Origin: Diphasiastrum complanatum
Lineage: Eukaryota; Streptophyta; Lycopodiopsida; Lycopodiales; Lycopodiaceae
Reading direction: 5' to 3'
Assembly (NCBI GenBank): GCA_029204225.1
Contig: CM055101.1
Coordinates: forward strand, 3,664,684-3,728,683
DNA length: 64,000 bases
Position numbers and translations under genes: made by a program. Numbering within the stretch: position 1 is the first letter of the stretch; every line of letters starts with the position of its first letter. The notes below the pieces were generated by a model. That model searched no databases and had not been told where the DNA came from. It saw only the letters and a list, made by a program, of their open reading frames with translations. Shown one piece after another: positions 33,201-45,200 of this stretch.

Positions 33201-36200
33201 AGAAGGCAATGCATAGGCAGGCTACTTCTTGCTGCTCCATGATAATAGCTCCTGATGCAAGATTGAACTTGTAACCTGTGGTAAATCACCTTTGTTGTCG
33301 GCCCAATCTACAAAACTTTTAAGCTCTAGCTCCTTCATGGATTGACTTACTACTCCAACAACATAGGGTCTAGTACAAGTCAAATAAATCAAGCTTCCAA
33401 CAAAGTTGCCGTTTGGGAGTTGCTTTCACACTTGGTGATTCTTCATGTGTGCATGCACGCATACATAATGTGTAGGCGTGTAGGTATTTATGTGGGTTGT
33501 ATGTATTCACGACAAGGCATGTGATTGGATGCAACCGTTATATGTAATTAAGTAGGTTGTGGGTTAAGGACATGTTCCAATCAGGGAAGTATCTAGACAA
33601 TTTGAGATCTTTAACGTAGATTGTCAAAACTGGCATTTTGATTGCCCTTCGTTCTGAATCTCTTGCAAGGTAACTATCAAATATATCATAACAAGAAGTA
33701 ACGACCATTCAGTGATGATTTGCAAAACTAATTTTGCTGGCAAGCACTATAGAAAGTAGTTTTTGTGTTTGACAAACTTCTTTTGTAATTGCTTTTTAAT
33801 ACACATCAAAATTTTCAATATGCTTTTAAAGATTATTGACTACTAAGTTGCATTTGTTAGTGCTCAAGGTGGTATTATTGCTAATGTCATTGAGGATTTC
33901 AAATTGACATCATTTTTTCTTCTCTTTGTTGATTTGATCTATACTTGAAATTTGTTGTGATGCATATCTGGGCAAAGTAATGCTTTGTATATTGATTATT
34001 ATGAAACAAGTGCAAAGTTAAGGCTTCTCTTGAGAAATGTTTTAGAGAACATGCTTTTAGACTAAATAAGAAGTTAATGTTCGATACATTTTGACTAGTC
34101 ACCATCCTAATGTCAAAGCAATACATTTAAAGCATATCATGGCATCAAAAGAAACTGCTCTATTTGGTATGATAAAGAAGTTTCAATATTTTGCTTCATG
34201 ATTTTGACAACGACTATGAGTTTCTTTTGTATGTGTCATATGAAGGCACTTGTTTATGGAACAAGTTTATATAAGCTACTTATGTCTGCAGGTAGACTTG
34301 GTTGCAGCAGTGCACATAGCCGACAAAGAGTAAGCTCTTGATACATCAATGACTCATGGCTTGTCTTTTTCCTAATCACCTTATTACCTCACTCTCTAAT
34401 TACCTCACTCTTCAACGTAGCTAGTGCCAGAGTTTGTTGAGGGTACTTTTTCATGCATGCAAACTTAGCTATCATTAGCTATCGCCTTACAACTATAGTC
34501 TTATATTAACTGATCATCCTCAAGAATTTCAACTGAACCTAGGGAAATTGTAAGTGATATTTGTTGGCTAAACTTTTACTTTCATCTATTGATGGTTTCA
34601 CATTGACACTTGACTCTTTCACCTATGTAGGTCCACTACAATCCACAAGCATTTATTACTTTCATGAGAGAGAGTGAGAGAGTGAGTTTTAGTAATGTTT
34701 TGTCCATGCCAAAAGCCATATAAGACGAATGAGTACATGTCAAGTGTGTGATACAATGGGGAGCGTACGAAACGTCCCCAAAATAGTAAAGAAAAAGAAG
34801 CTAAGTGCATTTGCTAAAGCATAATGCATCTAAAATATTACTGCAACTGTAAACATAATAGAAATGGCAACATGATGTCATCAAGTCCGGCTGCTACTGA
34901 AGAAAGATGTGATAGGAGCTGCTACTCCTGCTACTGGAGAAGGTGTGTGCTGTTGACGTCGTTCAGAGTGACTTGGCTACACATGCTGGCATAAATCATG
35001 TCGTAATAGAAGCATCTCCCTGACCATGAGTGCAACACAGCGTGGATCATCAGATCTCAATGTGACAGGAGCATCTCAGAAGAGGTAGTGATATCGTCCT
35101 CTATATCATAATAGATTGGGGATGTGAATAAGAAGTGATCCTCAGACTCTACCTCAGATAGAGAACATAACTGGCAAATCCTCTCCTCGCAGGGGGTACC
35201 CTGGAAGCGTCCAAGCTCAATCTCAAGTTGATGTGATGAGACGTGAAGTTGGCCTAACGAGAATCTCAAACCATGAGACAATTCTGAGTCCAGGTAGTGT
35301 GGTAGAATAGGGAACCCTACTATATCCAACTCGAAGAAATGGGTCCGATACCCCTAATTGGCCCTGCCATGCTTGCCTAAGATATGCTCAATATAAGAGA
35401 CGTCTGATGTAGTCATCAGTGCCTGCTGGAAGGTTCATGATAGAAATGCCAAGCGTGTCAAGTTGGTCACCTATTTCAGAGATAGATTGCGCTTGAATAG
35501 TTTCTGCCCAATCAAAATTTGTCAAACCTTTCCCTGCCATCATACTCCTTAATGCATTACACTAGTGTTTAACCATTTCTTTCCGCTACGCTATTTTGTT
35601 CATAAGTATAGGATGTGGTTTGTTGCCTGCTAATGCCACTGTCCTTGCAGAACTTATTAAATATAGTGGACTTATATTCTCCACCTGAATCGCTCCTTAG
35701 CACTTTGACTTTCTTCTAATTGGCTATCAAATAGATTTTCCGCATAATAATCAATGGCTTGTGATTTACGTTGCAATGCATTATACTCGAGTCTTCCTTG
35801 ATTAATTATCAATGAAAGTGATAGAATAAATTGCACCTCCAATAGGAGTTTGTGCCGATCTCCAAATATGACTATGAACAAGTTAGAAGGTGAACTATGC
35901 CTTATTTGCTCCAGCCTTTAGAAACTTGGTTTTTTTTTTCTTGCCATTACACAAGCTGCACAAAATTTCAAATCATCTACTATCTTAGTTAAGCCTTTAA
36001 CTGTTTATCAGGAAGGAGAGTAAGACCTGAATAACTAAGATGACCATACCCCTCATGCCCAAGATGACTTTTATCATGTTTTTGTGCTACAAATGCTTGA
36101 GACAAAATTTGCAACTTGTAAAGTTTGTCAGCTCCTAGTATTCCTCTTGCAACAATTTTGAAGCTATTTGCCAAGTCTTTTACCAAGAACTCATCGTTGT

Positions 36201-39200
36201 AAACACCTTCATTTCTTGATCAGTAATACATCTAATTGAAAAGATTCGTTGCTAACTTAGGAATGTAAAGTGCATTTTGAAGCATTCTTGTTTCACCATG
36301 AAGCTGAATCAATATGTTACCATGCCCCTTGATTTCTTGAGGACTATAGTCTCCAAGAATTACTCTATTTAGGTCAAGAAATCTGCCAAAATAGCTGTCA
36401 GAAAAGATATCGGCCGCTAAAATAGCTGCGGAAATAACTTGCTCAACTTTTTTTTTTCCTGACGCCAAGTTTAGCAAAAGTGCTTCCGCTAAAGATCTGC
36501 CAAGCGAAGTGCTCTGATACCAAGTTGGAATCTAGTTCACAGATTTTGCATCATTGAAACATGAAAAGACAACATGTAAGCTAATTGATCAATCTCCCAC
36601 GAAGAATGGCTAACTAGCATCACATAAAGTCACAAGACAATAGGTTCTCCCACGAAGAGCCCAAGCAATACCAATCAATAATCTGCTGAATGCATGCACA
36701 AGTGCCCTATATATACCCCACTAATGAACCCTGATGTAGGAATTCAAAAATGAAGGGAGGCAAAGAATATGGAGGGAAAAAAGCGTGCCCTACTAAGGGC
36801 CCCCACTCCACATATGACTCAATAGATGATGAGCATAAAAAAGTCTCTGGGGCCTATACATGAATAATAGAAAATGCGTAACGAGGAACAAAAGTAATGT
36901 AAAAAGGCTTGCGGAATATATGCAGAGTAGCCAAGTACGCCTGTAGCCTGTAGTCCATAACCTATGTTGATCTTTTTGCAGACATTGTCAGATTCACGGA
37001 TCGAGGGTATGTTCTTCTCACTGGCAACTTTAATGTCAGATCTGCTGCAAGACAGGTCGACTTTCATGATGCTGCTGACCAGTTACAAATACGAGCCATT
37101 GATTGTGATGACATGGGAGTTACCAGGATCTCTGTCGACTCATTCCACTACATACCACGTCTTACCTCATCACGACACCTTTATAACCAGGGGCATCGAC
37201 TATCATGGTTTTTTCAGGTCTCCCAGCTATTGGACACACTTGGCATCTGTATCACAGACCTTTCATCGAGCACCCATGAGTATATCAAAGGCTTTCTCTA
37301 TAGAGCATATCTGAGCCGGACATGGCAGGGACAGCTCGGGGTGAAACCCGACTATTATAGGACACTTTCTGGAGCTAGACACAGTGGGATTCCCAGTTTT
37401 GCCACATTGTCTTACCTCAGGACTATCTCATGGGCTTCGATTTCTGCTGGGCCAATTCCGAGTTTCTTCACATCAGTTTGCGATTGAGACCGGACGCTTC
37501 TAGGGTACCCCACGAGAGGAGTGGTTTTGCCAATTGTGCTCTATATCTATGGTTGAGTCTGAGGAGCATTTCCTATTCATATGTCCAGTTTACTAGGAGA
37601 TCAAAGGGAGATATCACTTCCTTTTTCGTCAGTCACCAGTTACACTGCAGTCCTTTATCTCGTATGAGGACCCCCGCTGTGTGGCTTTGATGATACGTGA
37701 GATGTCCCTCTTGCGGCAGGACCTATGTCAGAGAGACAGCTCAACTTTTCCCTATTCTCAAGAGCCCTACACTCCCACAAAGGCAATGGAGTCCTATCTT
37801 GCCTCTAGCCTGAGTGTGTTATTATAGGATTTTCAAGGTCTGAAGACAGAATTACACATGGTTAAAACTGAGATGTCTGATCTCAAAGAAGCCAACGCGA
37901 AGCTGCAACAAAAATAGATATTCCGAGAAAAGAATTCAAATCTTAGCCTCTTCTTGCTACACCTGAACCATCGCACAAACTCAAGGAATTGGAGGACAAA
38001 ATCGAGAAGCAGAAGGAGGAAGCCCTCTCTTGGGCAACAATTAGGTAACAAACCAAGTGCCCCTATTTCTTCGGTTATTTCAGCTGCGCTTTTAAAAGAG
38101 AGATCTAGGGAGTAAAAAACATTCAATGTTCGAGTAAGGGGCATCGCAAACACTCAAAATGCTCTTGATGAAGCAAAAGGTTTCCTTGAAACTACACTTG
38201 AGCATCACAATAGAGATTTAGATTCAGCATGGAGAACAACTAGGGATAATGCTACCCTCATCATCCATTTTACATCCTTGGAGAGCCGTCGCAATGCTTT
38301 GCGTTGTAGAGCCAAGCTACGTGGTTCTCAAATCTATATGGATGATGATCTTACGTACATATAGGTTGAGGAGAGGCGTAAAGCCTTCCAAGAAGCTAAA
38401 GCATATTGGGGCCCCATCCACGCCGCTTGCAGATTGGGGTTTTGGAATTGTAACGGCATACACTCATCGTCCATTGCTGGTGATCTGATTGACTTCATTG
38501 GTGAGAGAGATCTATTACTTTTCATGGAGACTCATGAGAGTCAGGAGAGTGGTTTATTGTCTTTTCCAGGATACAGATGGGACTCGGTCTATCGACATGA
38601 GATGAGATCTTCCAGTGGGAGAGGTTCTGGTGGGGTCACTTGCCTATATAGGGAGTCATTGCATCCTATTTTTGAGTTCATCAGCCATGATGAACACTCA
38701 CGGTACATTTGGTTCCGCATTGACACGCATAGCGTTGGTTTTGACAGACACCAGTAAAGCCAGAGATATTGATGATCTTGAATCCAAGCTATTAATCCAT
38801 GCAGCTGATTTACTATCACCTCTCCTAGCCACTCTACTCAATCAAGCTGTTGTCTCCAGTTTTCCTTCTTCTTGGCGCACCAACATCATCCATCCCATAC
38901 ACAAAAATGGTGATCCCGTGTATCCTAGTAACTATCGGACTCTTACTATAATTATACTCAATGAAACTATGGAAGTATAATTGTTATATCTATAAATATT
39001 CATGTGAATCTTCTCATTGTTTCACCCTGAGTAAATCTTGATCTTTACTAGTTAGTAATCTATGTATGTGGATGTCTCACTTCACTATCAATAAAGTATC
39101 AGTTGATTGCCGTTGCAACGAAGAGTTTAGCAATGCCAGTTTACACATGTCACGGTCACTAGTCAACCCTAGCAGGATGTTGTCTTAGCACCCAGTTACT

Positions 39201-42200
39201 ACTTGCTGGTCTGTTGATTGACTAGTTGTTTCCCTTATCCAAGCCCATAGAAAAGTCCTGCACAGAGAATACAGTGGCTAGGCAGTCAGTACCTTATCGT
39301 AGGAGAGAAATCACTCCCTAGCACCGAGGACCAATTCTTATTACTCTCGATATTCAAAAGCCCTTTGTTGTTGAGTTAAACTTGAGTAAAACATGTATTG
39401 GAGCAGTACTAAATCGGGAGGGTCATTCCATAGCTTTTGAAAGCTGAAGCCTACAGGGAGCCGTGTTGGATCATGAAAAATACAAAGGAGCTTACTGCCT
39501 TATGGCCTAACCTCAGAAAGGATTTACAAGATTTTGTAATACCATGTCTCAACCGCCAGCAAGGCAAATTCCATCATGGAAGATTCCCGGACTTTGTCTA
39601 CTCATGCTTCGTATTCCAGAAGAACCCTGGCAATATATTACCATGGACTTTGTTACGTGACTTCCTTGAACACAGCAGGTTCCTGAAATGTTCTTGATAG
39701 ATTCAGCAAACACCAGCATTTCATTCTTGGAAAAGAGAAGTTAAAGGCACCTGAGGCTCACCTGTTCATTAAGTATTCTTTTTGTACTCATTTCATTCCG
39801 GGAAATGAGAAGTTAAACGCTCAGCTTAACTGTTTATCAAGTGTTAAAGGCATTCGTAAGTCCCTTATTTCAGCCAGTCAAGCTAATCTCACAAGTATTT
39901 TCTGCAAGCTCATTTGATAATGCAGGGAGAACTTCGAATTTCTCTTCAGCATACCATCCCCAAACAGGCGGGCTAAGTTAAGTAGCCGATAATAGTACTT
40001 TGCTAGGTTTGTTGGAAAGTGCGTGAGCAAAATACTCAATGGTATCTATGTTAAAATCTGCATGTAACAATACCATTCACTCTTCGACGGGGGAGGCCTC
40101 CAAAATTCCATATGGAAGACCAATGCTGCCTCCCATTCTTCAGACAAGGTGTTTGCAGCCGACCATTTCATTGAGGAATACATGATGCATATGAAAATGT
40201 AGACAGAAGTCAGCAAATGGATGAAGAAGAAACCATTGAACCTTCACACATCTTAATGCACAAAGAGTGAAAAGGAAAGAATCTCATTTGATTAAGTTCA
40301 AGAACAATGCCTTAAATGGAAATTGGACCTGTTATTGTTCAAGTAAGAGTAGTTGTGCAATAAATTTCTTCGATGAATGCATGTGCGTACGACCTATGAA
40401 ATGCATACTTCTCAAAAACTATCGAATCCAGGAGTAACTGCTCAATTTAATCAAAAATAAAAAAAGAATAGACTAGAATCAACTGGATCTGCTTTGAGTT
40501 CGAACTATAAATGATAGTTTATCCTTGTTTTCATATTCTCTTTTAGGGATTACTTCAGAGCTATGATCGTGCTTTTGTTAACCAAGTTTTAAGTTTATGC
40601 CAGCCGTTTTGTTGTTACTCTGCTAGTTACTCTTTGGAATGAAGTTTTGAAAGTCATTTTTCAGTAACTAAAGTGGCTTGAAGAATATTAAGTAAAAGGC
40701 TTTTTTTTTTGTCTCCCATGATGAGCATTCTGTGAGTTGGACATAGCCCAATGACCTGAATATTACGATTTTCATATTGAGCTGCACAACAAATCTCAAA
40801 ATTTGTTATGTAGGAAACTTACAACGGATGCAATCTATTGTTTTATGCTGTAGTGGTAAAAAATGTGCGCTAGCTCTATGGGTCAAAGGCATGCAATAGC
40901 ATGACATATTCCTGTCTATCTATGGATGACTAAAAAAGCTATTCTATGTGGTTGTCAGTGTTGACTTCATATTTACCTGCTTAAAACTGTTGGCCCTCCA
41001 GATACTTCGCTGCTCTTCAAAAGGAGCTTGCATCATACAACTGCGTCCTTTATGAGATGGTAGCAGATAAAAATTCTGGCTGGCACAAAACAAAGAACGG
41101 GAAATTAAAATGGAGACCAAAGCGGCAATCAGGTCGGAATCACGGGTTCAACATCATAGCTTTAATTCAACGACTTATGGCACGGTTACTGCAGTTGGAG
41201 TTTCAGCTAGAATGCATAGATTATCAAGCAGATAATTGGTACCATGCCGACCTTGATTATGAAACATTCAGGAATTTGCAGGTACACAGGATTCTGGTTT
41301 AAGCACGCATTTTGTTTCAGTTATCAATATCCCCTTTCTTTCAAATAGATTGCTGGTTTGAGTTCATGTTCTATAAAGCTAAATGGATTTTTAGTTTGGT
41401 TCATTGCATGCAATGTGCATCATGCTTTTGGTAGACATAGCTTTTGCAGTTGCAACAGTCTTTGGGAACAAAACACGTTGACCCAAATTGTCTGATATTT
41501 TTATAACGAGCGTAAGGGATGAAAATGCTAATCAATCTTTGAATTTGTCACCTCTTCTCTCAAAATGATGCAACGAGTTCCATTCCGTTCGTTCCGTACG
41601 TTCCGGAACATACTGGGTCGGAACGGGTTAATGTGAATTTAAAAAAAAATTGATATACGACCCTGCTGGCCCGCGACAGAACCCAAGTGTGGTTCTTCAT
41701 GAGTGATACTCCTCTTGCATCGCATCCTCCCAACATTTCACTCCTTTGACCTGCTCATAAAAAACAGGTACTACTGCACCATCCTCAATAGAAGTTATAG
41801 CAAAATAAAAAAAATCAGCAAATTCTACTGATTTAGTAAAGGCACGAGTCTTCCCTTCATAGAAATGATCCACTTTGTTGTCCTGCAAAGTCTGCAACAA
41901 CCATTTAGGGACTGGTTTGGGCTGTCCAACAGCCTTACCTTTGTCAACACTTTGTTGTCCAAAGTGTTCTTGGACCTTGCTGTCCAATGTTTTCCAAGTA
42001 TGGTTGAAGACATTCCTAATATTGAGCATCCCGAAGGACATGTATGCGAAGGATGCATACTTGGAAAATTTCAAAGGCAAGCTTTTCCAATTGATGGAAC
42101 TATTAGAGTTGATGGCAAATTTGATTTGGTTCATAGTGATGTATGTGGTCCAATGAGGACCGAATCCATTGGAAGGTGTAAGTACTTTGTTACTTTTATT

Positions 42201-45200
42201 GATGACCTTTTAAGATTTACATGGATTTATCCTATGAAGGCAAAATCTGAAGTTTTTCAACGCTTTAAGGATTTTCTAGCAATGATAGAAAACCAGTTTG
42301 GGCACTCTTTGAAAATCTTACGTACCGACCAAGGAGGGGAATATATAAAGAATACGTTCGGTACTTATCTTCAAAGCAAAAGTATCCATCATCAAATGAC
42401 AACCCCTTACACACCTCAACAAAATGGTGTATTTGAAAGAAAGAATCGCACTATTATGGAGATGGCTCGATGCATGCTCAAGGCAAAGGGTCTACCTCAC
42501 AAGTGTTGGGCTGAAGCGGTTATAACGGCAACTTACATTAGTAATCGGTGTCTTAGTAAAGCCTTGAAGGTATTAACTCCTTATGAAGTTTGGTATGGTA
42601 AGAAGCCTACTGTTTCACACTTACGCATCTTTGGTTGCACGGCTTATGCTTTCATTCCCGATAAGCTAAGAACCAAGCTTGATGATAAAGGAGTTAAATG
42701 CATATTTGTTGGCTATAGTAGCGAAAGCAAGGGCTATAGGTTGTTTAATATGGATACTAATAAAATCATAGTGAGTCGTGATGTTCATTTTGATGAAAAG
42801 ACCTCCTATGATGTTGCGCCCACTCATGTCATGAAAGGGGACTTCCCCCATGATGCATATCTTGAAATATTTTCAGATTTGGTTTTGCCATCTAATCATG
42901 AAGATAAGGGACTGCCATCAACTTCTAGTAGTCAGCCCACTACTTCTTCAATTTTGCAGCCCATAGTTTATCAAGAAGAACCTATTTATGGTGAAGAGCA
43001 GCCTGTTGAAGACATTGGACATAATTGTAGACACCGAAATGAGATTCTTTTTTATTTTTGGAACATAAAGTACATTACGAATGTACTTCTCCTCACCATT
43101 GGGTAAGATAATGGGGATCACTCCAATACCTTTGATAGGATAAGAGGTGTTATCAACACCTTGAACTTTGCTTCCATCATGCACTTTCACAAGCTTTGTG
43201 AAGACCTCTTTGTGATAAGTCATATGGCGTGTGGCACCGCTATCAATCACCCAATCAATAGATGAAAAAACAACAACTTGTAAAGCTGAAGATGAGTTGT
43301 TTTCTGCTGAAAAACCAGCAAGATTTGAAGCGGCAGAAATCTCGTCTTTAGGAGAGATGAGATTATTAGTGACAAAAGCATAAGCATTATTGAAAAGATT
43401 ATCCTCCTTTCCAAATTGTTGTTCCAAAGTAATGATTGCGGTACTTGTATCGTTACCTTTCTCTTTTTCCTTTGCAAGCCTCTTCCTACATTCTTTGATG
43501 TGATGCCCAAGCTTCTTGCAATAGTGGCACTTACCCTTCTTCTTGGAGTCTTGATCTTGAGCTTCCTTAGATTTTTGATCATCTTTGGAAGTTTTGAAAG
43601 AAGGCTTCCCTTTCCACTTGCCTTTGCCTTTGCCTTTTGCAAAGAAAGCTTGATCTTCTTGTTCACCAAAGTTGATCCTTGTTTGCTCTTCTTGAAGAAG
43701 TAAGCCAACAAGTTCGTCGAAGGAGATTTGCTGTCCCCTAAGAGAAATGCTCAATGATGACACAAATGAAAGATAAGAATTAGGAAGAGAGTTGAGAGTA
43801 ATAGATACAAATTGTGAGTTCTCAATCACCTCATCAATACTAAGAAGCTCCTCTCGAAGATCCTTGATCTTCGTCAAGTGGTTTGTAAGCAAATCACCTT
43901 TGCATCTTCAAGATAGAAAGTTGATTTTGCATTCTTTACTTGAAACATCTTGGCAAGAGTCTCCCAAGCACTTTTGGAAGTCTTGCATGATCTAATATGA
44001 GGAAGGATAGATCTCTTCACTGATAATGCAATACGGAATGTGCTTGTGCATCTCGTCGATCTCACTTCTTTTGCTCATCGGAAGACACCTCCGTAGATGA
44101 AGAAGTAGTTGTTCTAGATGGTGTAATAGGTGCCAAGGTAGGCGGTCTCTCTTCGTCACCATTAACTACTTCCCACAAACCTTTAGCAATTAGAAGGTTC
44201 TTTATCATGTAGCATCACAAGGAATAGTTTGTGCCATCCAGCCTATCTTCATTAAATAAAGAACCAATAGACTCCGATTCTTTAGCCATAACAAAAAAAT
44301 CAGCTTGTAGTAGATAGGAAATAGACTTTCCAAGACAAAATCTACTCAAAGGGCAGCAACCTCAAAGCTGAAATTATGAGCACAATAGATTGCAATACTC
44401 CACATGCAATTTGCTCAATAAGTAATGAAATAGGCGGCTGATTTTTGCACAAAAAACAGAATGCTCACAAATAGGTAGACTTCGAATGAAGCCAAAACCA
44501 AAACCAGAAATTTGTGGCTGAAAAGAGTGCACACTATGTGCATATAGAGGTGATGGTAGCGCCCTACTCCAAGCTCACCAACAGGGAAATTTCAGCAAGA
44601 AATGTGTCCAAAACACATGTATCTTCATTTAAGAAGTAATTCTGAAATTCTCAGCATGTAATTGAGTCAAGATCACATGCAATTGGTTTGAGCATGGGCG
44701 CCGTACTGCTAGCTCTCGAATAGGTGAAGGTGCCCTGCAATTTCCTGCAAAAGAGCTATAAGAAGATGAACAGATTCTTCTCCTGCAAAAATCAGCAGCT
44801 TGATGATTTTCTGCAACCAAAATGGGAAGAAGATAACTTCCTATTGGGCGCCCTCCTGCAAGCAATATGATCACCTAAAGGCTCTGATACCATGTAGGAA
44901 ATAGAAGCCTAAGGATCTAGGATCTTAACTATTCAATCACACAAAGCATTCTCAAAAGAAAGAGAGAGATGGCTAGAAACCCTCTTGTAGAAACTCGTGG
45001 ACAGCCAAGGAGAATAGTCAGTACTGCTTACAAAAGTGTCTCATACAAATGGGATGCACACATATATATAGTCCAAGATGATTATCTAACTTCATGACTA
45101 TTGGCTATCCAACTACTTGACTATTGGCTGTTCAACTACTTGACTATTGACTATCCAACTTTCTATAAGTTACATAGAAAGAATAAGGTACCTCCAATAT

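Larger units (their letters stand above)
24277..34291 (+). other. Intron 1 of the TraB-like gene, 10015 bp
   Basis: GTATTG...TGCAG. It contains nested Gypsy pieces, Gypsy element A, a duplicated LTR-leader block and a Copia scrap, described separately. 24277-24600 and 33421-34291 show no recognisable element and may be ancestral intron sequence. Confidence 0.85.
35350..36963 (-). mobile_element. Chimeric LTR element C: AG-type LTR and leader, Copia interior
   Basis: LTR 36523-36963 and primer site 36511-36522 resemble elements A and B in layout (AGTTGGAATC...GTCCATAAC, GGAGGGAAAA..GCGTGCCC, GGCCCCCACT). The leader resembles that of A (TTTTTTTTTCC, GCCAA.TTTGGC/AGC, CTTCCGCTAA). From about 36470 the interior is Copia: [20 protein letters not shown] and [11 protein letters not shown] (protease region), [13 protein letters not shown] (pre-integrase), SDSGGEY and [12 protein letters not shown] (integrase). 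Gag, RT and the 3' LTR are absent. Confidence 0.65.
34330..41001 (+). other. Intron 2 of the TraB-like gene, 6672 bp
   Basis: GTAAGC...CTCCAG. It holds LINE, Copia and Gypsy fragments. 34330-34660 and 40400-41001 show no recognisable element. Confidence 0.85.

Noticed and set aside
41865-43106. Intact 413-codon integrase ORF as a functional gene
   Set aside because: Its two ends are antisense to Copia linker and protease DNA; only the inverted integrase part is meaningful and it has no start or normal partner domains.
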